Notes: a model not told the origin generated them from the letters alone. Positions 13,390 to 22,542 are shown, counted from the first letter of the stretch. The stretch: DNA of 64,000 nucleotides from Liolophura sinensis (GCF_032854445.1 NC_088301.1:23656226-23720225), one strand, 5' to 3'. Numbers and translations: made by a program.

Positions 13390-14561
13390 ACAATGGAAGA
13401 TGGAGTATTACATTGATTCATTTCAAGTTTCAAATTTTAGTGAACTCAAAGCAGATCATCAGATATAACCAGAACAGATTGCCTCAAGGCTTCACAAAAT
13501 ATACATGTACACTGCATATGCTTATGATTTTCATGACAGAGTCAATCTTAACAGCGGCCAGGGTAATAGTAGAAACAGTTAAGGGGTGCAGAATCAAAGC
13601 TGATTGTCTGACAGTGGAGATAGGCTTTCCTGGGTTAAATCATTCAGCCTTGGTCTCGCTTGAATAAATCTGAATGTACCTAAAATTCAGCTTAGGCTAG
13701 ATAAACCCTGAGCTTGCCAATCTCCCACACCAGTCAGTACCAGATTCTCATATGTCTGTATTTATGTTCGAGTTTTCACAATGTACTTAAGTTTGACTTA
13801 AGCAAAAATTTAAAATGTTGTCACAGTGTTTAATCTTCCATAATGGAAGTTGAAATTTTGACACATTAATTTGTCTGATGAGATGATCAAACTGTTAATT
13901 TACAAGGCTCAAATATAAGCCCTAAAATCAAATTTCAAATTTTTGACTTAAGTCAAAACTGGCTTTGTGGAATCGGCCCTTGGGGTCAGATGTTCAAAAG
14001 TGTATTACAATTAAGACAGACTTAAATCTTAATACAAGTCTCATTCTAGTACAAAGTAAATGGCACTTTAGTCCTTACTAAAGTTAATGCCAGGCTTAAA
14101 TCTTAATACACTTTTGAACAACTCAGCCCTGGGACTTTTGACTTACAATTTATGACTTAAGCCTTAAGCTTAATAAATATGGGCCTTGGTTTTGTTTCCC
14201 TCATGTCATAATACTCCCCAACCCATCACCTTCCTATACAATAAATAACTTCAATAATAGAATAAAAAAAAGTGAAAATGTATACGTAAGTAAGAAAAGG
14301 TAAATATTTCAAAACAAAATAACCTTCTTTCACATTTTCTACCACTGGAGAAACATATTTTGCACTTCAGCTTATGTTCTTTCATGACATGCGACACCCC
14401 TACTTTTGCCCCTCACCTGATCCTAGCTGTTGTGAATGCTGCGGAGGTTGATCTTCGCGTATCGACAGACACATTAGCAAATAATGCGCCACATCAAAGT
14501 ACGGGTACATCTTTAACTTTGTCACCGTGGTGGCAACGTCCATAAATATCTGTGGATCCAT
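1605..14561 (-). CDS. TMEM38: TMEM38 / TRIC trimeric intracellular cation channel (five coding exons, 3' exons frameshifted)
   Basis: TRIC channels are homotrimeric K+-permeable channels of the ER/SR membrane that balance charge during Ca2+ release. Coding exons on the minus strand: 14417-14561, 5527-5683, 4561-4745, 2944-3035 and 1605-1916, all with GT-AG borders. Exon phases 1-2-3 join exactly. Family hallmarks in order: KLKMYPYFDVAHYLLM near the N-terminus (exon 1), FSRKHPLSCW and the glycine-rich CFAGSIVANLILGEP segment (exon 2), YSPFDLVYKCIKLLPVK and KETQRAHKIYHGVTH (exon 3), FERL and LLQPSF (exon 4), TTKASLVAAIIFTLEK and FENLFCAVFLGGMWDALRRA, then a lysine-rich tail (exon 5). Exons 1-3 are open. 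Exon 4 shows about three and exon 5 one apparent indel against the family frame, so this copy is either decaying at its 3' end or carries assembly errors. Invertebrates usually have one gene where vertebrates have TMEM38A and B, so no A/B letter is given. Confidence 0.9.
2574..2704. repeat. Inverted tRNA-like hairpin repeat
   Basis: About 33-bp arms (2574-2606 and 2672-2704) are near-perfect reverse complements. Each arm contains a B-box-like GTGAGTTCCAGTCTCACTGG or its complement, suggesting two tRNA-like or SINE ends facing each other around a 65-bp loop. It lies in the TMEM38 last intron. Confidence 0.55.
2944..3035 (-). CDS. TMEM38: TMEM38 exon 4, apparently frameshifted
   Basis: Acceptor TATTGCAG, donor TTT|GTGAGT. 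Pieces of the family sequence appear in different frames: GSTILKGFERLV, then RGIWVPGS, then NELLQPSF. An extra C near the ERLVRG codons, an extra A in the run before NELL, and a further phase problem at the exon start are implied. The final TT joins the C of exon 5 to give F-TTKASLV, as in relatives. The 140-codon open frame on the opposite strand (2948-3370) is a shadow of this exon and its flank. Confidence 0.7.
3681..3893 (+). repeat. Dispersed repeat, second copy at 26066-26276
   Basis: Shares scattered blocks with 26066-26276: GTGACATCAC, AACA-ATGGCA, CAAATGAG-like, TTGTTGATAA, AGAA-TTC-G, and the terminal block AGTGGCTGACTTTAT followed by TTCACTTTA. The second copy is the right end of an element with short terminal inverted repeats, so this is probably a truncated non-autonomous DNA element. 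Confidence 0.55.
4561..4745 (-). CDS. TMEM38: TMEM38 exon 3
   Basis: 185 bp, acceptor GTGTGACAG, donor GTATGA. It encodes YLVFYSPFDLVYKC through GVTHTAKLHPQAYLIII to LIGTIK. Fully open; this is the central TRIC helix region with the conserved KET and GVTH motifs. Confidence 0.92.
5527..5683 (-). CDS. TMEM38: TMEM38 exon 2
   Basis: 157 bp, acceptor TTTTCCTCAG, donor GTGAGA. It encodes APPQFSRKHPLSCWVS, then CMLTCFAGSIVANLILGEP and LKNHRDILTATAVW. The first ~50 bases with the acceptor are the founder of the 87-bp tandem repeat that follows in intron 1. Confidence 0.9.
5637..6390 (-). repeat. Minisatellite built from TMEM38 exon 2 edge (87 bp x about 9)
   Basis: Nine head-to-tail 87-bp units (starts near 5637, 5724, 5811, 5898, 5985, then about every 88). 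The copy at 5637 is the true 5' edge of TMEM38 exon 2 with its acceptor; the others lie upstream in intron 1. On the gene strand every unit holds a pyrimidine tract, TTTTCCTCAG, about 50 bases of exon 2 (FSRKHPLSCWVSC), then GTATGTAGTG, a donor-like string. Because 87 is a multiple of 3, long repetitive open frames appear on both strands; these are shadows, not a repeat-protein gene. Confidence 0.92.
6600..6828 (-). mobile_element. tRNA-derived SINE, main family
   Basis: Near-complete reverse copy. From its 3' side it shows TTTATTTCATTGGTGTTTTATG, ACCATCCACAGGTTGCTGACAG in parts, and the tRNA-like 5' end with the complement of GAGTTCAAGTCCAGCTC (B box). The reference copy is at 37168. Confidence 0.85.
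7535..7759 (+). mobile_element. tRNA-derived SINE, main family
   Basis: GGGGCTCCGTGG at the 5' end, CTTCCTCTCCAGCCGTACA in the body, ATAAGTGAAATATTCTTGA at the 3' end. The tRNA-like B-box part is deleted and a 17-base C run interrupts the body. Confidence 0.8.
9536..9776 (-). mobile_element. tRNA-derived SINE, main family
   Basis: Full-length reverse copy: ACTCAAGAATATTTCTCTTC at its 3' side, the complement of the B box (TGGACTTGAACTCACAGCGG) and the 5' end GAGCCACAGAGGCCCC. Confidence 0.85.
10585..11100. repeat. 48-bp minisatellite, about 10.5 copies
   Basis: Unit of 48-49 bp, TCATCCATGATGACTGCTGG followed by ATCATTGCTTCATCTGAAG and GGTGAT. Variants TCATCC and TCACCC tend to alternate, hinting at a 96-bp higher-order unit. 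It is open on both strands over the 48-bp copies, with a 16-residue periodic translation, but the first copies are 49 bp and break the frame, so it is most likely a non-coding satellite in TMEM38 intron 1. Confidence 0.9.
12328..12440 (+). mobile_element. SINE 3' fragment, main family
   Basis: GGTTTCCTACCACCACAATA, then GTATAGGTGAAATATTCTTG and an AATAAATA tail: the 3' third of the family only. Confidence 0.75.
12955..13062 (-). mobile_element. tRNA-like SINE head, other family
   Basis: On the minus strand GTGGCCTAAAATGGTAAGAG then GGAGACTCAGAGTCAAACC gives A-box- and B-box-like blocks spaced as in a tRNA. A nearby inverted pair, ACCAAAGGCAGC and GCTGCCTTTGGT (12926-12979), flanks its right half. 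Confidence 0.45.
13315..13392. repeat. (TA)n(TG)n microsatellite
   Basis: About 25 TA repeats followed by about 10 TG repeats. Confidence 0.95.
13610..13790 (+). repeat. Dispersed repeat, second copy at 32255-32435
   Basis: Shares with 32255-32435 the ordered blocks GGGTTAAA, CAGCCTTGGT, AAATTCAGCTTAGGCTAG-like, CTCACACCAG and TATGTCTGTAT-like strings. No coding capacity; probably an old non-autonomous element. Confidence 0.5.
13788..14131. mobile_element. Two adjacent palindromic MITE-like elements
   Basis: First: CTTAAGTTTGACTTAAGC near 13788 faces TTTTTGACTTAAGTCAAAAC near 13950. Second: GTTCAAAAGTGTATTA near 13990 faces TAATACACTTTTGAAC near 14105-14120, with a half-palindromic interior (CTTAAATCTTAATAC). 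Terminal inverted repeats without coding content fit MITEs. Confidence 0.6.
14417..14561 (-). CDS. TMEM38: TMEM38 exon 1 (start codon)
   Basis: 48 codons plus one base. It begins MDPQIFMDVATTVTKLKMYP and ends LGS plus G before the donor GTGAGG. Start chosen because the distance from this Met to KLKMYPYFDVAHY matches other TRIC proteins and no upstream in-frame homology is visible. Confidence 0.9.
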
Positions 14562-14678
14562 TTTCACGAAAAGTGCACCACTAAAAACAAAAGAAAAAGG
14601 CTTTGCCGGCGACGTCCAAGGTCTTCCTCCCGGGAAAATGGAGGCGAAAAGTGCAAACTGGCGACATCTGCTCGCAAG

Positions 14679-14708
14679 GGGAGATAATCATGGCCAAGAT
14701 TATCTCCC
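14679..14708. promoter_or_regulatory. Perfect inverted repeat upstream of TMEM38
   Basis: GGGAGATAATC and GATTATCTCCC are perfect complements separated by 8 bases, about 120 bp upstream of the TMEM38 start codon. The position suggests a dimeric binding site or 5'-UTR hairpin; function is inference. Confidence 0.45.
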
Positions 14709-15362
14709 TTACACCATCAAGTGCCCTTCTTTTCGAATAGTTTTAATACATGTATGTGTAGATGAGTAGTCTCTCATTTCAGAGCAAGTATTCTGTGCTT
14801 TTTTAACTTCTACCCAAAGCATACGCTCTTGTATCTAGAAAATGCCTACAGCAATCCAGTGTACGGTTTCTTAAGGCACTGTTGTTTAATGGAGTCTGTA
14901 TTTATCTTAAATCTGGGATAAACGTCTATCTTAATTACAGCTTAAATATAGGATCTGATTGTTATTGACAAACTTTCACAAATGTGACTTGCACACCATT
15001 GATAGAAGACAAGTGGTGTTTACCGAAATTAGACTGTGCAAACAGACCAAAGAATGCCATTGAGCACTTATCTCCATCATGTCACATGGTAATATAAAGT
15101 GGCAGAATTGACAAATTCATTGTCAAAAGCCAGGATTCAACCCGCACCTAGTACAGGCCTATATCTTTGTTGTGAGTAGCACACCTTGCTCACTGACCCA
15201 AGTCCCGCTTACCAGTATGTTGGGAGCCCTGGAAAAATTCCAAGTCTTCAAATATGTTACTTCTTATTTCGTTAAGCTGGTGGTCAGTTTTTTGATTGAA
15301 ATAACCAGGCCCATAGGCCTGTTCAGCACCTCTGTTCCACACGCTTCCTTGGGATAGCATTT

Positions 15363-15620
15363 GGTGGCCTAATGGTTACAGTATCTGCCTCAATGTCGAG
15401 AGACCAGGGATCAAACCTAGGTCAGGTCATACCAAAGACTTTAAAATTGGTGCTTTTTCCTGCCGTGCTTGGCGCTCAGCACTGAGAGTTTAAACAAGGA
15501 AACAGGACTGATTGGCCAAGTGTCAGTATAATGTGACTGGGTGGGGTTTCATGTCCAGTGTCTCGTCATATGACTGAAAAATTGTTAAGTACAACATTTA
15601 ACCCCAAGCATTCATTCATT
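15363..15620 (+). mobile_element. Second tRNA-derived SINE family
   Basis: The 5' end GTGGCCTAATGGTTACAGTA (A box) and GACCAGGGATCAAACCTAGG (B-box-like) are followed by a unique body (GGCGCTCAGCACTGAGAGTT) and the tail AACCCCAAGCATTCATTCAT. Fragments of the same family appear at 30430-30480 and 34945-34985. Confidence 0.75.
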
Positions 15621-15965
15621 CCTTGGGGTAACGCTATGTATCTGATGGGACTCGGCCAATTTGTAAAAAGAAGACAGGATTAACAATGATAAAAGGAGCA
15701 ATACAAATCAAACTTAAAGCAAATTTACAAGCACTATTTTCCAGAATTTCATTTCTGCAGCAACTAACATCTCGATTTATACCTGCACATAATTCATTTT
15801 GGCATGCAACATTTGTATCAACATAAAGGTTTTTCATTTCTGCTGGTGATCTCCCTTGTGCATCAACATCACAGAATGAAGTAACACGACTGTTCACGCA
15901 TGATTTACTTAACCCCATTATCGCAGCCTCGTCCATTTATGATTACTACAGGACCAATCTCCAGA

Positions 15966-16045
15966 CACTATGGTATTTTTGCCGTCATGTAAGTGAAATA
16001 TTCCTGAGTACCGTACTGCATAAAGCATCAACCAAATAAATAAGG
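15966..16045 (+). mobile_element. SINE 3' fragment, main family
   Basis: GCCGTCATGTAAGTGAAATA then TTCCTGAGTACCGTACTGCA and an AAATAAATA tail. Confidence 0.7.
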
Positions 16046-16410
16046 TATTTTTTGATCTGGTTTTGTTACATCTTCAAGACTTTTTGATTTAAGTGGAATA
16101 CTCCACATATATGATATTTGTCAGTTTTTATGGGTGCTACACACTATAAATAATGACCTAAAGTTTCACTCCCAAAAATTGCATTTGGCAGCAAACAAAA
16201 TGTCAAATGGTGTTGAAATTTACAGTTTCAGATATCCAACCTTTGGAAAATAGGATATTATCCTACTTCCTGTACAAACCTCAGAACACCCTTGTAAGAT
16301 TAATACAACTTGTCAGAATAGGCCAAAAGATGCGCCTATATTCAAGGGCAAAATGTTAGGCCATTTACCGTAACTCAAAGTAACAAGTGTAACATAAAAT
16401 TTGAAACATT

Positions 16411-16416
16411 TTTATT
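16411..16416 (-). terminator. TTC33 polyadenylation signal
   Basis: Minus-strand AATAAA about 40 bp past the TTC33 stop codon. Confidence 0.55.
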
Positions 16417-16456
16417 AGTAATAAAAAAGGATGTGACATATAAACATAGAATTAAG

Positions 16457-16780
16457 TCAGTCTCTCATAAGCACATAATTGGCAGGCAATGTTTTCAATG
16501 ATCTTTGTACATCCTGTTGTAAGTGGCTGGGATCAGACACATATGATGACACAACATTAGCTTCTTCAGCAACAGAGTCACATGAATTCTCAATCAAAGA
16601 GTTTGTGGTGTCTAGCTCTGTCACAGTAGCGCCTTTTACAAGAGACTGGATGGGCGTTTTCTCAGGGTCAAGACAGTTTATTTTTCTCGTCAGTAAAGAA
16701 CAAGCCCAGAGTAAATCCTCTTTCCATAATTCTGAATTCACAGGATTGAGATGAACAGCCTTTGAAAAGCTAATAACAGC
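16457..16780 (-). CDS. TTC33: TTC33 exon 4 (C-terminus)
   Basis: Acceptor TCTGATTGCAG, 107 codons plus stop. AVISFSKAVHLNPVNSELWK and EDLLWA align with the last TPR of vertebrate TTC33 (AIRSFQVALHIYPMNPEIWK). Confidence 0.92.
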   Translation of the reverse strand, partial: AVISFSKAVHLNPVNSELWKEDLLWACSLLTRKINCLDPEKTPIQSLVKGATVTELDTTNSLIENSCDSVAEEANVVSSYVSDPSHLQQDVQRSLKTLPANYVLMRD

Positions 16781-19247
16781 CTGCAATCAGAACAAAACCA
16801 CAATGTTATGAAAATATAAACAAAGAGACAAATATCCTGGGCGCAGTCATATATTTAGACTTATGTCAGTCTTAACTTTTAATACACCTTTCGACAACTA
16901 CTCTCCAGTAACTGACATGTAGGCATAAATACCATAAATTCAGCTTACAGCTTTTTACATCACTTGCTGGTTTGGCTGCAACATATACCCTAATTCTTCT
17001 AATTTTTGGGACAGACATAAGTGGTGTTGAAAGTAGAATATTACATTTCTTTACCAGCCTTTTGGAAAAGTAAAGATATGAGTATGTTTTTCATTAGATG
17101 GTCTAACCATATGAGAAAAAAGAAACTCAATATTCCTGTTAAAATTACATATATATTGGCTAAAATGAGCAGGCCAGGTGTCCGAAATTTTAGAAGAAAT
17201 AGGGCATGTGAAAAACTGTGCAGGCTCAGAGTAAGCTCTTATAAGTAGGCTGCAGTTGCAAGCTGGTAATTTCACCATTCATATCATTTCTGAAAATTTT
17301 TGACCCTAGACAAACGATAGGCAAATATGCTCTCGAACTTTACGTTTTTTTTGACATAATTTTCTTTACTTTCCCATATAACCATAATCTTTGTTTTAGA
17401 TTTACTTTTCAAGAATGAGTCCTGTCCGGTGTCTGATGGCTCACTCACCAGTTATGACTGAGCTTCACAGCTTGTCTGACTGTTTTCACATGAAGGGACA
17501 CCCACTCACCTGTCTTACCTCGCCTAGGTTAAGCTGGGTCCTGCCCAGTGTCTGATGACCCACCCACCAGTTAGGACTAAGCTTCACAACAAGTCTGGCT
17601 GATTTCACCTGAAGGAACACTCACTCACCTGTCTTACCTCACCTAGGTTAAGCTGGGTCCTGCCCAGTGTCTGATGACCCACCCACCAGTTAGGACTAAG
17701 CTCCACAACTTGTCTGGCTGTTTTCACGGCCGGGAACACTTCACACAGTATCATCAGTGCCTGGAGAGAAAAATGACTTTTTTTTCATTTGATTGCTGCT
17801 ATAACATCATACTAAAGGATTTTTCACTTATATGATGTCAGTCATTTATCCGTCTTGTCTGTCTTAAGCTGTACTCAAAGTTTTCCATTATAAGGCAGTC
17901 AAGTTGATAAGTAAAAGAAAGCAGGCGTAATGATATTCCAAAGGAAACTGTTGCACCTTGTGCATACCTCTATCTGACAAACCTCCACACATAAGTCTGC
18001 AGTGGAGTCACAAAGATCTTTAAATATATTGTTCTATTATGTTGCCTATTCAGTCTACGAAAACTTTTACTACCTATAAACAATGCAATGATGGATGTGT
18101 ATATCCCTTCTCCCAGCAAAAATATTTCACCGGCGTTTTTCCGGACTATCCTTAAACGTCTTAGCTCACATGTCACAGTTATTGGTTTAGACCAATCTAG
18201 GTAAGCCCACCTGTATTGAAGTCCTCATATTTGACTTGCTAATCAAGAACCATGATAATCAATTTACATATTTAATGATTATTACAGCAAAACCTGGAAA
18301 CCCTGGTATCACCTGTGCTTTCATCTCAAGAATTTTTGCATTTTTTGGGGAATACTGTAATGCTTCGTCCCACTTTTTTATTGCTTCCCAGTATCTGAAA
18401 AAGAAATTCTGTAGATTAATGATCGTAGCATATCAGCAAGTTTGAAAGAGAAACTGATTCCAAGAAGATCACGAAAAACCCTAACAAGTTCTGAAAAGTA
18501 CCAATAAAGCTCAGTCAATGTTTTACCATCTGCGGTTACTTCAGAACCCTAAACAAGGACATACCGTACAATTATATGTGAAGTGAGGAGTAATCTACAT
18601 CTTATATCAGATGGTATAATTCCTGTTTGCAGATGCCCATGAATAGGACACACCCTTTGGGTAATATAATACATTTTACTGACATCTACACTTGCATTAT
18701 TAGACCATTTAACTTAAATTGTATAGTTCACAAATTTTCTGACTTTCAAATCACTTAAAAGTTTTTTTTTTTGTGTTTGTAGCATGGACACTGCTAAAAT
18801 TAAGTTGTCTGTTAACTTCTGAATAAATTTATACTTATACTTAATTTCACATGTATGAGTTAATATTCAACCAAAATTTTTTAAATGTTTGACAAAATAA
18901 AACTTCTGTCACAAGTAAGGATACCAGTACTGTTCGTATACTACAGTTAGAAGTGAGATTTCAGATTTCTTTGAAACAGAATATACAATTTCTCTCAGAC
19001 AACCATTAACCCACCTCTCAGACTCGGCTAAAAGTGTCCCTTCATCTTTTAGTCTGTTACTCTTAGCATCTGCATCCTCCAAGCATGCTAACTTCCTGCT
19101 TTTCGTGGCAGAGAGCCAATCAATATCCTCGTTGTTAAAGTCCTCCTGTTGGTCCTTAGCATCAGTTGAAAATGCCACCGACGCATCTGCTGATACTTTT
19201 GAGCTGATTTTTCTTTTCCAACCAAACTTCCATCCAGCCGTTGACAT
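16457..19247 (-). CDS. TTC33: TTC33, tetratricopeptide repeat protein 33
   Basis: Four coding exons: 19015-19247, 18313-18394, 17629-17760 and 16457-16780, 771 coding bases, 256 aa against 262 in human as I recall it. The N-terminus (GWKFGWKRKISSKVS) matches the vertebrate FGWKRKI start, which is why the Met at 19247 is preferred over the in-frame Met 20 codons upstream. TPR helices follow: RLKDEGTLLAESERYWEAIKK (split over exons 1-2), WDEALQYSPKNAKILEMKAQ, the exon 3 segment FPAVKTARQVVELSPNWWVG with HQTLGRTQLNLGE, and AVISFSKAVHLNPVNSELWK in exon 4. The remaining ~75 residues are acidic/serine-rich and poorly conserved, as in relatives. TPRs bind peptide partners; the cellular role of TTC33 is poorly known. 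It is head to head with PIF1. Confidence 0.92.
17411..17760 (-). repeat. Partial-exon tandem triplication in TTC33 (120 bp)
   Basis: Three units with a 120-bp period (equivalent points at 17507 and 17627). The first (17641-17760 side) overlaps the real exon 3; the other two, in the next intron, repeat the sequence for LSPNWWVGHQTLGRTQLNLG with both donor-like sites GTAAGACAG and GTGAGTG. The most distal copy is the most diverged. Confidence 0.88.
17629..17760 (-). CDS. TTC33: TTC33 exon 3
   Basis: 132 bp (44 codons), acceptor TTCTCTCCAG, donor CAG|GTGAGTG. Using this donor rather than the inner GAG|GTAAGA keeps the spacing LGEVRQAVISF equal to the vertebrate LGEIILAIRSF. Its 3' part is duplicated twice in the following intron. 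Confidence 0.88.
18313..18394 (-). CDS. TTC33: TTC33 exon 2
   Basis: 82 bp, acceptor TTTTTCAG, donor GTGATA. Encodes YWEAIKKWDEALQYSPKNAK and ILEMKAQ, the first TPR helix pair. Confidence 0.9.
19015..19247 (-). CDS. TTC33: TTC33 exon 1
   Basis: Ends GAG AG before donor GTGGGT. The next exon supplies A, giving an Arg codon at the junction, which matches the vertebrate NKRYREAI region. Confidence 0.9.
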
Positions 19248-19639
19248 GTTCAATATTGAGGATAGTAGCCGATGACATACAGCTAAATCAACTCGTACAA
19301 AACTCAAGAATTTGTCTCAACTGCAGACAGAAAACAAAGCATATAGGCATAACATACAGCACATATATTTATCAAACCTCAGATAAATACTAAATTTATC
19401 AATTCACTGATTCATATTCAACGCCATACTCAGGAAATTTTTACTTACATCATACCCTTGGTAAGCCACCAACCTGTTGCAAGTTACCAATGACTTCCAC
19501 GTGTGACGTAAAGTTTCACACCATACTGATTAAGACAAGGGATCTTCAATGAGGACAAAACTGCACAAACTGCCTGACGATTGTAGTTTACTGCTTATAG
19601 TCACCAAGGTACAGTGAGAGCAGAGGAGTCATCAAATTT

Positions 19640-19735
19640 CCTGTCCAAGGCCGGAATTGAACCCATACGTATGTGTCCTATAGTGACTAAGAGCTAATCA
19701 TTTTAATCACTCAGCCACCACCTGCTTCCCAAGGG
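19640..19735 (-). mobile_element. tRNA-like SINE head fragment
   Basis: On the minus strand GGTGGTGGCTGAGTGATTAA (A-box region) and GGGTTCAATTCCGGCC (B box), as in class II tRNA-derived SINEs. Confidence 0.5.
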
Positions 19736-21138
19736 CATATACTTCTGCACTGAGCTGTACCTAAAAAAGTTTAATCTCAAAACTGTCTGTAGCCTAATGA
19801 AATTTCCTGGTTGAGGATCATTTTAAGTGATCACTAAAATGGTTTTATTGTTATAAGGTAAGTGATAACAGAGACTCAGTGTGTTTAAGACTCATTTCCT
19901 CTCTTCATAATATGTAATAAGGGTAAAACAGGCTCATTTATCTGTTTACTTGATTAACTTGGCTTGAACACCTCATACACATGTACTCAAGAATTTTCAG
20001 TAATATGGCATTCGGGTTGGAGGAAGCTGGAGTGTAGATCAAGTCAAGTACACCACTGGCTTCAAAATTAAAGTATTTGAAAACCTTGCATCTTGAAGCC
20101 AAAAGGAAATCAGCATGAGTTTGATTCTATCCAGTGATCCTATCGGTGAAGGGCCATCATTTAGCATGGAGAATATTGCTTTATCTCAATGGACTACCTC
20201 CTAAATCATTTAGCTCTCCAGTTTAACTTGATGAATTACTCCGCAAACATTCAAGCCTTCAGCTTGCTGTCTTACTCGCGCCTTCAAGCCTTACTCGAGA
20301 ATACGAGGCGGTGTATGTTTTTACCCACTCGCCCTTGTTAATTAACTCTGATGTACAGGGGTATAGCTTTAAGTCTAATAAGGCTTACAATGTTAAGACC
20401 CAGTTCATGCACTAAGTCATTTATGTCGTATTTGGGCTATATCTGTCAAACTTGAGTGAAAAATTATGAACCAGGCAGTCACGTAAATGACATATTTTGT
20501 AAGTACTGACAAGAAGTTTGTAACCCATAAGCTAACAAATGCAAGGACACAAAAGAAAAGCCATGCACATTCCCATATGAGGGGAAAAAGCAAAAAAACT
20601 AAACTTGAAAGGGTACCTGTCAAAGATTTGGTCGCCATGTTTATTGGTGTTTTGTTACCTTCACGGTGATTGGTCAACGTATGCAATCGCGCTGGCCATT
20701 GGTTTAAATCTTGCAAGACTCGCTTTCACATCACGTGGTAAATTTAAATGAACCCAGAGGAAGCCTGACAAGATAGAAAGCGTGAACAAAGCATGTTGGA
20801 TGTTTTTTAGGTAAAATACTACATATCACTTTAAAATGTAGTTGCGGATGAATTATATGTGGATAAATGTGCTAGTGCAAGTACGCTAAAGACGTAAATC
20901 ACTAAATATAGTTCAATTTTATTTGTCTGTTAAGCAAGTTTGTCTCGTATGAGTTGACACATGCAAGCGAGCGCATGGCGTGAAAACAACTTGATCTTGT
21001 TATAAACATATGACATGTATATATAACAGCAAGTTTTCAATTTCACTTTAAAGCTTTTCACCTTAAACAATTATTGACCACTGTTGACGTGGATATGGCT
21101 TGAATCTAGCCCCACTTGGATAGGTCCTATTTAAACAC

Positions 21139-21354
21139 TTTATTCTGTGAGACGGATCGGAAGCTAGAGACCACAGGACCTCCTTAGTAACAAATGGCGT
21201 GGGTGAAGAAAACGGTCCTCCCAACGTTATTGCACAGGAATATGCCTATTTTTGAATCGCAGTCAGCGATCTTGTATCCGTTGGATTTGTATAATTTTAA
21301 CTTTCCAGATAGTCTGAGTATTTCTGCAGAGCTTTCGTGATGTTATTTTGTAGA
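21139..21354 (+). repeat. Dispersed repeat shared with the histone units
   Basis: About 215 bp closely similar to 40303-40520 and the equivalent positions of the other histone units, including CCAACGTTATTGCACAGGAA, GTCAGCGATCTTGTATCCGT and AGTCTGAGTATTTCTGCAGA. Similarity ends at GTTATTTTGTA. Its right end overlaps the palindrome described next. Confidence 0.85.
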
Positions 21355-21842
21355 ACTAAAAACATGGCTTGAAACTCTGCCTTGTTTTTGCTATACCCTA
21401 AAATGCTCGAAAGGTAATATGTCAAACCCAGCATTGGTAATGCATCTTTCAACAGTAATCCAGACATTTGAACTTTCGAATTGGACAACTCAAATCAGCA
21501 TCTGCCATATTTGGACCTTTTTTCATCTTTGGGCAGGGTGATGGGCCGTGAAAATATTATCAAACCCAACATTCTGTTTACACAGGGCATGCGATTCTTA
21601 AAGAGAAGATTGGGTAGGATAAAATTTTTACTGCCCATCACCTTGTCCGAAGTTAAAAAACAAAATTCCAAACATGGCAGATGTTGATTTGAATTGTCCG
21701 ATTTGAAAGTTTAAATGGCTGGATTACTGTTGAAAGATGATTTAGCAATGCGAGCTGTGACATATTACATTTTGGTCCTTTTAGGGAATCATTGGATAGC
21801 AAAAATAAGGTACAGTTTGAGCCGTTTTTTTAGTAAAATTGT
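21345..21842. mobile_element. Foldback element, ~500-bp near-palindrome
   Basis: The outer arms 21345-21506 and 21676-21842 are diverged reverse complements (for example TGGATTACTGTTGAAAGATG in both). The inner part is also inverted: GGGCAGGGTGATGGGC against GCCCATCACCTTGTCC. Only about 60 bp in the centre is unpaired. No transposase. Foldback MITE or a palindromic duplication. Confidence 0.75.
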
Positions 21843-22542
21843 CAGCTTGAAAGTGTATATAACTGAAGTTGGGTGTTACGGAAGGAACGTCCAGCTTAGC
21901 TTTTGGCTATCTTTATAATGAACTCGAAGCCTAGAGTTTTATAACCACAGGAATTAAACCATTCACCGATTCATGCCATGTCTGATAAGTCCTTTCTAAA
22001 CGATGTCTGCATCCCAAAACAGGTGTCATCTGTGACTCTTACATCTCAACTCGACTGCACACGCAACATCCTAACGATGTTCCTCTCGGTAATGGCACAC
22101 CAGCCCTGAAATCACGAGACCGTCACGGCTGAAGCAGCAGCCATTTTGCCTTCACCAGAGTTATGGATCTTGAAAAAGTTGTTGTTCCTGCATGCTGCAT
22201 GTTTGTTAACCTTGAAAAAACAAGCCTAATGGGGGACTTGTTTTGAAATAGGTTGCAGTGTCGTGAATGGAAAAAGTAGAATAAGATACATTTATATATA
22301 TTTTCATCAAAATTTCTCACAAATATACATGTATACCACGTGACTAAAGCCAGTCCAAATCTGCTGATGTATAAAGCAGGATACTGTAGATTAATCATAG
22401 CTACTGTAGATTTCATCTGGTGATGAAATTGATGTTTATTTACTTTCTAAACATTGCCAAAACTTTGACACAGGATCAATGAGATCTTAACAGTTGTTCT
22501 CTTATTTTCAAAATGGTTTGTAACAGTCACATAAATCATTGT

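Larger units (their letters stand above)
6829..14416. other. Remainder of TMEM38 intron 1, no further gene found
   Basis: The 8.7-kb first intron contains SINE copies, the 48-bp minisatellite, a poly-A run (12078-12104), a TA/TG microsatellite (13315-13390) and MITE-like palindromes, listed separately. I see no other coding exon on either strand. Confidence 0.6.
14562..16410. other. TMEM38-TTC33 intergenic region
   Basis: Holds the TMEM38 upstream region with an 11-bp perfect inverted repeat (14679-14708), a second-family SINE (15363-15620), a main-family SINE fragment and AT-rich filler. Open frames here show no family resemblance. Confidence 0.55.

Noticed and set aside
13368-13667. 99-codon frame after the TA/TG microsatellite
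   Set aside because: Begins in the microsatellite and has no recognisable domain.
21297-21488. Short open frames in the 21.3-21.9 kb palindrome as a gene
   Set aside because: The two arms encode similar peptides only because they are inverted copies; no intact or known protein results.
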